From Eubacterium ruminantium (GTDB taxonomy: Bacteria; Bacillota; Clostridia; Lachnospirales; Lachnospiraceae): 38,414 nucleotides of DNA. Where the stretch lies: assembly GCF_900167085.1 (NCBI RefSeq), contig NZ_FUXA01000018.1, positions 1 to 38,414 on the forward strand, written 5' to 3'. The position numbers were made by a program, and so were the translations under genes. Position 1 is the stretch's first letter; every line of letters starts with the position of its first letter. The notes beneath the pieces are model-generated. The model ran no database searches and was not told the DNA's origin. It worked only from the letters and a program-made list of their open reading frames with translations. This document shows positions 15,091 through 25,000 of this stretch, in pieces.

Positions 15091-15774
15091 ATGGCTAAGA
15101 ATAAAAAGTTTACTACAGCTTTTCTTTTGGGCTCTTTCATGCTTCTTGCTGCAGGATGCGGTAAAAAGAATGATTCAGATCAAAAGAATGTTGATGTTTA
15201 CGATATAAAGGAAGAGAAGACGGATTGTGATGAACAGTACCGTTCACTTAAAGAATGGGAAGGTACATGGGAATCATTTGTTGATTATTGTGACAATCCG
15301 GGACTTAACAGAGAATGGACAAAGATTTCTGAGGAAGTAAATATCGATGAGGATAAGTTAAAAGACACATTTAAAGAGATTTGTTATGTGACGGATGATG
15401 TCAGATATTTCAATATCAAAGGCAATACTATTATCGGTTTTGATTCGAATAATAATAAAGTTTTCAGTGATAAATATAAAGTTGTGGCTGAATATTCCGA
15501 AGACAGTCCGGAAACTGTTATAGAGGGAGAAGTATCTTACCTTCTTCAAGCAGAGAGTTTTGAAGGAAGATACAGTTATATATGTATCATGCCAATCTGC
15601 ACTATGGAAGAAGGAAACGGAATGAAGATGCTGAAACATTTTCATTTTAATTATGGCGAAACAGTAGAACAGGCCACTGACAGATCGAGGATTCCGACGA
15701 TGATTGAAAAAGAGGATGACGAAAAAAAGAAAGCGGAAACTTTAACAACATTCTTTCTTGGAACAAAGGACTGA
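15091..15774 (+). CDS. ZinT/YodA-like metal-binding lipoprotein
   Basis: This 227-residue lipoprotein has a positively charged start, hydrophobic core and lipobox LAAGC with Cys23 as the lipidated residue, so it sits on the outer face of the membrane. Residues 50-75 (LKEWEGTWESFVDYCDNPGL) match the N-terminal motif of ZinT (W.GdW.S...yl.dG.L), and KHFHFNYGE (182-190) matches the C-terminal HFHxxxG metal motif, here His183 and His185. The third ZinT ligand, a His some 10 residues earlier, is not evident; the region reads IMPICTMEE, so Cys170 may replace it. ZinT proteins bind Zn or Cd. In this operon it may receive or deliver a metal-metallophore complex, which is inference. Confidence 0.78.
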   Translation: MAKNKKFTTAFLLGSFMLLAAGCGKKNDSDQKNVDVYDIKEEKTDCDEQYRSLKEWEGTWESFVDYCDNPGLNREWTKISEEVNIDEDKLKDTFKEICYVTDDVRYFNIKGNTIIGFDSNNNKVFSDKYKVVAEYSEDSPETVIEGEVSYLLQAESFEGRYSYICIMPICTMEEGNGMKMLKHFHFNYGETVEQATDRSRIPTMIEKEDDEKKKAETLTTFFLGTKD

Positions 15775-15792
15775 TAACAGGAGGAACACAAA

Positions 15793-16491
15793 ATGTTTGT
15801 AGAGATAAAGAATCTTAAAAAATACTACGGGGAAAAAGAGAATAAGATAAGCGTCTTAAAAGGTATAGATATGACCATAGATGAAGGAAGTATAGTGGTT
15901 GTTCTCGGACCGTCCGGATCCGGAAAATCAACTATTCTCAATATAATCGGAGGGCTTGAAACACCGGATGAAGGAAGTGTTGTTGTTGACGGTAAGAAGA
16001 TCAGCGGAAAAAGCAGTGCTGAGATATCAAGATACAGAAGAGAGATGATAGGATTTGTCTTCCAGTCATACAATCTTATACCTAACCTTACAGTAAAAGA
16101 GAATATAGAAATATGTCAAAAACTTGGTGATCATGTCATAGATATCAATGAACTCATGAAACTTCTCGGACTTTCAGAGCATAAGAATAAATTTCCGAGA
16201 CATTTGTCCGGAGGACAGCAGCAGAGAACGGCAATAGCACGTGCCATAGTTAAAAATCCAAAACTGCTTCTTTGTGATGAGCCTACGGGAGCACTGGATT
16301 ATGAAACTTCAAAAGATACTCTAAGATTGCTTGAAACCATAAGAAAGAAGTATGGAACAACAATTCTTATGGTTACTCATAATGAAGCAATCGGCAAGAT
16401 GGCCGATAAGATATTCAGAATAAGCGGAGGAGAGATAGCAAAAGAAATACGTGTTGAAAATCCGCAGTCAGTAGATGAGATAGAGTGGTGA
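15793..16491 (+). CDS. ABC transporter ATP-binding protein, MacB/LolD type
   Basis: The 232-residue ATPase has all motifs: Walker A GPSGSGKST (39-47), Q91 in VFQSYNLIPNLTVKEN, signature LSGGQQQR (138-145), Walker B LLLCDEPTGALD (D162, E163) and H-loop His196. The 'FQSYNLIPNLTVKENI' and 'DEPTGALD' segments mark the MacB/LolD/FtsE branch that works with FtsX-type permeases. ACAGGAGGA precedes the start. The next gene, 7 bases on, is the matching permease. The pair likely exports the peptide made by this operon or moves it to or from the lipoprotein encoded upstream. Confidence 0.94.
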   Translation: MFVEIKNLKKYYGEKENKISVLKGIDMTIDEGSIVVVLGPSGSGKSTILNIIGGLETPDEGSVVVDGKKISGKSSAEISRYRREMIGFVFQSYNLIPNLTVKENIEICQKLGDHVIDINELMKLLGLSEHKNKFPRHLSGGQQQRTAIARAIVKNPKLLLCDEPTGALDYETSKDTLRLLETIRKKYGTTILMVTHNEAIGKMADKIFRISGGEIAKEIRVENPQSVDEIEW

Positions 16492-16498
16492 TGAGAAG

Positions 16499-18796
16499 AT
16501 GAATAAGAGAGTTTTTAGAGATATAAAATCAAATTTCGGAAGATATTTTGCACTTTTTATACTAACAATGATAGCAGTGGGAATGTTTGTGGGTTTTATA
16601 TCCGGAACGAACAGTGCAAAGGACACATTTAGTGATTACTTGAAAGATAACAATCTGGAAGATGGATATTTTACACTTGACGGACCTCTTGATGAAGGGA
16701 TTAAAGGCGATGTTGAAGAACTCGGCGTTGACGTTTATCCAAGTCTTTACGCAGATAAGGATAATGAAGATGGATCGACTGTAAGAATATTTAATGAAAG
16801 AACCTCCTGCAATATTCCTTATGTCGGTGAAGGAACTCTTCCTCAGAATGAAGATGAGATATTCCTGGATCAGTTATATGCCAAAGAGAAAAAACTGAAA
16901 ATAGGAAACAGTATCAGTATCGGTGGAAAAAGTTATAAGATTTCCGGAACAGGTGCTTTTCCGGATTATACAATAAGTCTTGAAACTCCGTCCCAAATGC
17001 TTGCAGACAGAAGTGAATTCGGTGTCGCAATGGTATCGGAGGATGCATTTAAAGATATAAATGAAGGCGATATATCATATAATTATGCATTTATATTTAA
17101 GGATAATCTTACTGAAGATGAGAAAAAAGAAAAGGTTAGGGATATAGTAAAAACCCTTGCCTGTGTATCCATGATAGAGAATTACGGAAAACTTGATCAG
17201 GCCTTCGAAAAGATGAGCAACGCTTCCGGCATAAATGCTTATAGCTATACGGAAAGCAACAAGAGAATATCAGGTGTAATTCCTAAAATGGATTCAAATA
17301 AATCCATGGCCACAATGTTTGTGGGAGTGGTCGTGATCATTATAGCCTTCCTGTATGTGATTTTTTCAAAGCAGGTTATTCAGCAGGAATGTTCTGTTCT
17401 CGGAACCCTCATTGCTTTGGGTATCAGAAAAACCGGAATTATCATTTCCTACCTTATCGCACCGTGTCTTATTACACTTCTTGGAAGTGTAGTTGGTGTC
17501 ATTCTGGGCATGAAAGTTCTTTATGTTCTCCCTATTAACAGTCTTTCAGGATATTACAGTATCCCTGAGTGTTCAGTAAAGGTAGGAAATGAAATTCTTG
17601 TTATATCAATTTTACTTCCTTGTCTTTTGATAGGAATTATAAATACTGTATCACTTATAAAAAATCTGAACAGAAAACCTCTTCAGCTTATCAGAAAAGA
17701 TCTGAAGAAGAATAGAGGCGCAAAGAACAGTCATTTTAACGCAGGAAGTTTTGATCTGAGATTCAGAGTAAGAATGTTTATGAGAAGTATTGGAGTGTAT
17801 GTCCTTCTTTTCGTTGGAATTCTCCTGGGCGGACTGCTTATGATGTTTGGTGTCGGTATGTCCTCTTCTTTTGACAGATATATCGATGAACAGTCAGAGA
17901 ATGCTCTTGTGAAATATCAATATGCTGTATCTGATGAATATAAGGTATCTATAGATGAAGCAGAAGAAGCTACAGTCAGCAGTTTTGATTATTACTCTGA
18001 TGTACTGAAACAGTCATACAGTATCACCGGGGTAGGCGTAAGTGATAATAGTCAGTTCTTCAAGAATTTCCCCAAATTACAATATAAAGAAATAGCAATA
18101 TCCGATGCTGCATCCAAGAAATTTAATATTAATAAAAATGATCAAATTGAATTGCAGAATACGGCAACAGGCGAAAAGGAATCCTATAAGGTTGTGGAAA
18201 TTCTGAATTATAATCTGGGATTATGCATTTTTACTGACAAAAAAGAGATGAATAATATTCTCAGAAAAGAGAAGGACTATCACAATTATTATTTCTCAAA
18301 TAAGGAACTCGATATTCCTGAAGATAATCTCGTTTCCAAGCTTACTGTTGATGATTATGTGTCAAACGGTAAGGTCATGAAGAATGCCATGAAATCCATG
18401 ATAATAATGTTTCCTGCTGTGGCAGTAATTGTATATCTGATCATTATGTATATCCTTATCAAACTTATTATCTCTCAGAATGAGATAGGTATTTCAATGC
18501 TTAAGATATTTGGATTTACGGAAAAAGAGATAAGAAAGATGTATACGAGAACTAACCTTATCGTAACAGTTCTGATAATATTGATATCTTTACCGCTTCA
18601 GTATTCGCTCATGGTTGCAGTATGGCCTGCATGTATAAAAACTATACCGGGATACATAGGATTTGTAATGGGGTGGAAGAGCATTCTTCTGGTAGCAGGC
18701 GTTGGACTTGCTTGTTATCTGATAGCGAATTTCACATCCCTGAGAAGGGTTAAAAATGTGCCGATGGTTATGGCATTAAAGAATCAGGATTCATAA
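16499..18796 (+). CDS. FtsX-family ABC permease, two FtsX units
   Basis: The 765-residue protein begins with a basic segment and one span (16-36), followed by a ~230-residue extracellular domain. Three spans come next, near 268-290, 312-345 and 362-387, with a cytoplasmic NRKPLQLIRKDLKK linker. A second unit repeats the plan: span near 425-452, an extracellular domain of ~160 residues, then three spans near 635-663, 685-710 and 720-745. This eight-span, two-unit plan is typical of FtsX permeases partnered with MacB-like ATPases that expel peptides or extract lipid-linked substrates. Translation is probably coupled to the ATPase gene 7 bases upstream; the ribosome site is weak (GAGAAG). Confidence 0.88.
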   Translation: MNKRVFRDIKSNFGRYFALFILTMIAVGMFVGFISGTNSAKDTFSDYLKDNNLEDGYFTLDGPLDEGIKGDVEELGVDVYPSLYADKDNEDGSTVRIFNERTSCNIPYVGEGTLPQNEDEIFLDQLYAKEKKLKIGNSISIGGKSYKISGTGAFPDYTISLETPSQMLADRSEFGVAMVSEDAFKDINEGDISYNYAFIFKDNLTEDEKKEKVRDIVKTLACVSMIENYGKLDQAFEKMSNASGINAYSYTESNKRISGVIPKMDSNKSMATMFVGVVVIIIAFLYVIFSKQVIQQECSVLGTLIALGIRKTGIIISYLIAPCLITLLGSVVGVILGMKVLYVLPINSLSGYYSIPECSVKVGNEILVISILLPCLLIGIINTVSLIKNLNRKPLQLIRKDLKKNRGAKNSHFNAGSFDLRFRVRMFMRSIGVYVLLFVGILLGGLLMMFGVGMSSSFDRYIDEQSENALVKYQYAVSDEYKVSIDEAEEATVSSFDYYSDVLKQSYSITGVGVSDNSQFFKNFPKLQYKEIAISDAASKKFNINKNDQIELQNTATGEKESYKVVEILNYNLGLCIFTDKKEMNNILRKEKDYHNYYFSNKELDIPEDNLVSKLTVDDYVSNGKVMKNAMKSMIIMFPAVAVIVYLIIMYILIKLIISQNEIGISMLKIFGFTEKEIRKMYTRTNLIVTVLIILISLPLQYSLMVAVWPACIKTIPGYIGFVMGWKSILLVAGVGLACYLIANFTSLRRVKNVPMVMALKNQDS

Positions 18797-18807
18797 AGGA
18801 GCAGTAA

Positions 18808-19047
18808 ATGAGTAGCAGCGAAGAGAGAGTTTACAAGATTTGGTGTGATGTTTTTAAAAGGAACGATATAGATATTGAAGATAATTTTTTTGAAATAGGC
18901 GGAAATTCACTTATCGGTATGAAGATAATCACTATTTTAAATAAAGAATTGGAAAGAATAGACGTTACGGATTTCTTTGAATATCAGACCATTAAAGATA
19001 TAGCAGCAAAGATAGACAGAGACTACAAATGGAGGAAACAGCCATAA
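18808..19047 (+). CDS. Free-standing peptidyl/aryl carrier protein
   Basis: The 79-residue single carrier domain has DNFFEIGGNSLIGMK, in which Ser34 is the 4'-phosphopantetheine site (GGxSL motif). AAGGAG (18796-18801) precedes the ATG, and the stop TAA overlaps the next ATG as TAATG at 19045-19049, coupling it to NRPS 1. No adenylation enzyme dedicated to it lies in the window, so it must be charged by an enzyme encoded elsewhere or by one of the NRPS A domains in trans. Since NRPS 2 begins with a Cy domain and lacks its own starter carrier, this protein is the natural donor, equivalent to the ArCP fused at the front of HMWP2 and PchE. Confidence 0.9.
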   Translation: MSSSEERVYKIWCDVFKRNDIDIEDNFFEIGGNSLIGMKIITILNKELERIDVTDFFEYQTIKDIAAKIDRDYKWRKQP

Positions 19048-22000
19048 TGGAAAAGATATATAGCGCTTCTCCGATGCAGCAGGGAATGTATTTTCACGAT
19101 ATGATTTCGGAACAGGCTCTGTACTACAATCAGGTCAGTTTTGGCATTGAAGGATCACTTGATATAGAGAATTTTAAGAGAAGTGTACAGCTTCTGATAG
19201 ATACCCATGAAGTTTTGCGAAGCAGGTACTTCCTGTCGGGAGAGAAAAATGTATCTGTCGGTATTGCAGAACAGGGACAAAGGAAGGCGGAGGTGGAAGT
19301 TAAAGATATCACTTCCCTTTCTGAAGAAGAAAAAGATAAGTTTGTTGAAGATGAAATAAGAGCAGGAAGCAGGAGAAAGGTTGATCTTGAAAAAGGTGAA
19401 CTTATGCATATGGCTCTTTATAGATATAGTGATAATTATCATGTACTTGTTTGGGGCTGTCATCATATTGCCCTTGACGGATGGTGCATGTCTATACTTA
19501 TCAATGAATTGTTCGGATATTACAGTGCTTCGCTAAAAGGTGATTTCAGCATCAAGGAAGAAGTTCCTTATTCAAGTTATCTTGAATGGCTGAAAGAAAG
19601 TAATGATAAAGAAAGTGCTGATTACTGGAAAGATTACCTGAAGGATAAACCCGAAAGGGTGGTGCTTCCTACATGGAAGAAGACAGGTTCATACAGTCTT
19701 GACAGAGAATTTGTAAGACTGAATATTTCTAAGGAAAAGATGGACAAGGTAAAGAATATTGCAGCAGGCTATCATGTGACTGTAAGCACAATAATTCAGG
19801 GAATCTGGGGACTTCTTGTATGTAAATACGGTAATACAAAAGAAGCAATCTGGGGATGTGTAACATCCGGACGAAGCGTTCCGGTGGATGATGCTGATAG
19901 TATTGTAGGTTTATTCATAAATACACTTCCGGTTATATTCCGACTTGATAAAGACAACATTTTTCTTGAACAGTTAAATAAACTGGGAATGGATATTTTT
20001 CAGGCGGAATTCAGAAGCAGGGTATCTCTTAATGATATTTCGGACAGACCTCAGGAACTTTTTGATCATATATTTGCATTCGAAAATCTTGAATTTGCGG
20101 ACATGTTAAGTGGAGCAAAGTTTGATACTTTGATGATCAAGAATGCAAAGTTTTATGACAGAACCAACTACGACCTTACTATTAAGGCTCAGCCTTCCGA
20201 TGAATTATATATAGAGTGGCATTACAATCCTGAAGTATATGACAGAAGGGGTATAGAGCAGATTGCAAAAAGCTACAGCATACTTCTTGACCAGCTTATA
20301 AATAATCCGGAGAAAAAAGTTAAGGACTTCAAACTTTTAACAGAGGATGAAGAGTTAAAACTGATCGCAGAGATTAATAAAAAATATGATAAAACAGTAA
20401 GCATTAATACAGTTCAGGAACAGTTTGTGAAGATAGCATCAGAATATAAAGACAGTGTTGCTATAAGAGAAAACGGAAATGATCTATATTACAGTGAACT
20501 TCTGAACAGATCTTATAATGTTGCATCAACCCTCAAAAATAACGGGGCTGAACATGGAGACGTCATAGGTATAGATGCGGTAAATGGAACTGATACTGTT
20601 TCATGCATGCTTGGAATTCTCATGGCAGGTTGTACCTATCTTCCATTGGATATTAAACTTCCGGAGAAAAGAAGAGAATACTTCATAGAAAAAACAGGTA
20701 TGTCGATTGTTATATCCGATAAACCTGAAATGTATAAAGACGGCTTAACCATAATAAGTAAAAATGATGCAATCGGATATAATGTAGGATCATCAAATGG
20801 CAAGTTGCTGAATGAAAAGTATCTTCCGGGAGATATAGCATATATCATGTTTACTTCAGGTTCTACGGGTGAACCGAAAGGAGTATGCATATCATCAGGC
20901 TCATTATACAGCTTTGCAGCTATAAGCAAGAACAGTCTTCAGTATGGACTTCCGGGTGACAGGGTAGCTCAGGTTGCTGTACTTTCTTTTGATGCAAGTA
21001 TATATGAAATATTCTCAACCTTATTGACCGGGGGAACAGTGGTTATTGCCTCTCCGGAGGATAAGGAGAATGCAGTTAATCTTACAAAATTTTTCAGGGA
21101 AGAAAAGATAACAAGAGCATTTATAACAACGCAGCTCTTCAATCTTATGGTTGATGAGGATGTGAAATGCTTTGAAGGCGCAAGGATAATATCAGCCGGT
21201 GGAGAGAGAGCTTCAGCAAGACATTTCAGAAAAGCAGCTGATGAAAATCCGGATGTAAAGATAATCAATACATATGGACCTACTGAATGCGTATGTTTTG
21301 CTTCGGGTTATCTTGTTAAACCATTCAGTGAAGAAGCAGAGGAGATACCTATAGGTTTACCGGAAGCAAATCACATATTTTATGTTATGGATGGTGACGG
21401 AAATCTGTGTCCTCCATATGCAGAGGGAGAATTATATATAGGCGGAGATAATGCCTCAGGATATTTCGGACGTGAGGATCTTACAAATGAAGCCTTTATA
21501 GAAGATCCATTTAGTGAAGGCAGGAAGATATATAAATCCGGGGATATGGTGCGCTATATTCCCGGCGAAGGAATGCTCTTCCTTAATCGAAAAGATACTC
21601 AGGTAAAGATAAGAGGATTCAGAATCGAAGCCGGTGAGATCGAAAATGCATTAAACAGCTGCAATAATGTTAAACAGAGTTTTGTAAGAATAGTAAAGAA
21701 GAATGAAATATGGAAGATATATGGCTATTATACATCCGATCAGGCTGTAGAAGCTGAGGATGTTAAAAATGAGCTTTCAAAATATCTTCCTTCATACATG
21801 ATGCCGAATGCCCTTCTTCAGATGAAGGAATTTCCTATGAATAAAAACGGCAAGATAGATAAGAATAGTTTTCCTGATATTGAAAATGATACGGAAACAG
21901 TATTTGTTCTTCCGCAAAATGATGTTCAGAATAAACTTCTTTCTATATGGCAGGAAGTTCTCGGAGATAAGGAAATAGGAATAAGACATAACTTCTTCGA

Positions 22001-25000
22001 GCATGGCGGAGATTCCATTAAGGCTATGCAGATTATAGGTCTCATGAAGAAGTACGGCTTAAATGCAGAGATAAGAACTCTTTTCCATAATCCTACAATT
22101 GAAAAATTCTCAGAATATGTATATCAGGGAGAATCACAGTCACAGGAAGCTTTGGAAGGTGAATGTCCTCTTCTCCCGATACAGAAGGAATTCTTCAAAG
22201 AAAATTATGCTGATAAAGATCATTTCAACCAAAGTGCACTGGTTAAGATCAAGGCATCCGTGACGAAAGAACAGTTGGAGCATGTGATGGACGGATTAAT
22301 AGCTCATCATGATATGCTTCGTGCCAAATATATATATTCCGGTGATAAGGTTACTCAGTATATTCAGCCGGTGGGTGCAAAATCATATATGATCCATGAA
22401 TTTGAGTCGTATGATAAAGCTTTTACTGATGATGAGATGGATAAAGAGATTGAGAATATCCAGAAAATGATGGATATCGAGAAGGGTATACTTATCCAAC
22501 TTGGATTATTTAAGGAAAAGGAAGCGGCATATCTTTTCATAGCTGTACATCATTTGGTAATGGACGGTGTTTCGTTCAGACTGATCCTTAGAGATATAAG
22601 AGATCTTTTTAAGGGTGAGTTAAATAATGAAAAGACGATACTTACACCAAAGACGGTATCATACAGAGATTATGCAAAAGCTCAGGAAGAAGCAGAAATT
22701 AAAGAGCTTCCTTGGGATGAGACCGGCTGTACAAATCTTGACAGATTGTCCGGTATTTCATCTCCTGAAAGACAGCTTAAATTAAAGGACAGAAAGTCGG
22801 TTTCATTTATCCTGTCAGGAGACGAGAAGATTGGTCTAAATAAATATTTACGTCTGGCAAGAGGAGTCGAATATGCTGATGCACTTCTGACCATAATTTC
22901 CAAGTCAATAAGCGATACTTTCGGAATTAAAAAGTTTGCTGTGGATATTGAACATAACGGTAGAGGTTTTGGTAATCAAAGCTTTGATCTTTCGAATACA
23001 GTCGGATGGTTTACTGCTATATATCCATATATTTTTAATGATGATAATGATGACCTTGAAAAGCTGATAAAGAATACATCCGACATCCAGAAGAAATACA
23101 GAAAATACAGTTCGGAATACATGATCAGGAAGATAAGCGGCGGGACAGATAAAGAAAATGAGATAACTCGTCCGGAAATCTGTTTCAACTATCTGGGTGA
23201 TTTCGATAATCTTGGTGAAAAGTCAGAAGAGTTTGAGATTGTTAAAAAGACTACAACAGGCAACAGATCAGAGGAGCAGAGAACTGATTATCATCTTGAG
23301 ATCAATTCACTTTCCTTCGGCGACAGTCTCCGGATAATGATCGATTATGATGACAAGATACTTGATGAGAATAGTATAAATTCATTTATTTCGAAGATTA
23401 ATAATTATATATCTCATCTTGGTGCTGTATCTGAAGATAAGTTTTATGAACCTTTCCCTCTTTCATCTCTTCAGATGGCTTACTTTATCGGTAAGCAGGA
23501 TTTCTATGAACTGGGTGGATTTACGACTCATAACTACATAGAGATGGAAACAAAGGTTGATATTGAAAGATTAAATAATGCTCTTCAGAAACTTATCATT
23601 AATCAGGAAATGCTTAGAACGGTAGTGGTAAAGGACGGAACCCAGCGAGTTCTTCGCGAGATTCCTGAATATAAGATAGAACTTGAAGATCTGAGAGGCT
23701 TATCAAAAGAAGAACAGGAAAGACAGATCAAAGCTAAGCGAAATGAACTTTCACACTATGTTTTTGATATATATCATTTCCCATTATTTGATATTGGAGG
23801 CTTTATCCTTACAGATGAAGATAAGTATCTTTTCATAGGTTATGACACCATTATGCTTGACTCAGGAAGTGCAAATCTTCTTATACGCGATCTTGCATAT
23901 TATTATCTTCACCCGGATGAGACACCTGTACCTCTCGATTATCATTACAGGGATTATATCTATGACTGGGAGAATCTTAAAACAGGTGATCTGTATGAAG
24001 AGGCAAAGGAATATTGGACTTCGAAACTTGAAACATTTCCTGAGGCTCCACGTCTTCCGATGATATGTGATCCCGAACAGGTTACAAAGGGGCATTTCCT
24101 TAGAAAAGTAAAGAGATATTCGGTGGATGAATATAATATTCTGAAACGTAAATCTGCATCTCACAGAATGACTATATCGGCACTTCTTCTCAGTGTTTAC
24201 GCACATACGATGAATTTCTACAGTGGCATGGACAGATTTGCACTTAATCTTACTATATTCAACAGACCGACATTCAATAAGGATATAGAAAGATTATACG
24301 GCGATTTTACATCTACAATACTTCTTGATTTTGATCTTTCGGAAGGGAAAAATTTCTGGGAGGAAAGTGAAAAGGTTCAGGCTACTTTGGGTAAGGCACT
24401 TGAGTACAGAATATATGATGGTATTAATTTCTCAAGAGATGTTATGAGAAAGTTCCGTTATCCAAAGACTAAGGCTATGATGCCGATGGTATTCACAAGC
24501 CTTCTCTTTGAAAATGATATCTGGGAAGACGTCAAAAATCTCGGTGATGTTAAGTGGCAGATCGGTCAGACTCCTCAGGTTTATGTAGATTTCAATGTTC
24601 TTGAACAGGGCGGTGAACTTGTTATCCAGATGGATTATGTAAGTGAGCTTTTCGATGAAGATATGATTGAAAAGGTATTCAGCGCATATTGCCATATGCT
24701 TGATGATGTAGCGGGAAATAAAGATGAGATATGGCAGCCTTGTCTTTCTGAAGAAGAGGAAAGTAAGAGAGCGGCCTATAACGATACGAATGAAGAAGTT
24801 CGTGATGAAACAACTCTTATCAAACTGTTTGATACAGCATCAGCTTCACATGAAGAAAAGACTGCGCTCATCTATGGTAAAGAAAAGATAAGCTATAAAG
24901 AGCTGAACCGACTTTCTGACAGAATCGCTTATGATCTCATAAAGAACGGGAACAGTCATGAACCTGTGGGTATCATGATAGAAAGAACTCCGGGAACGAT

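Noticed and set aside
22160-23430. Calling the third large domain of NRPS 1 a condensation domain
   Set aside because: The NGRG and DLSNTVGWFT segments and NYLG are epimerization-domain motifs, and it directly follows a T domain and precedes a Cy domain.
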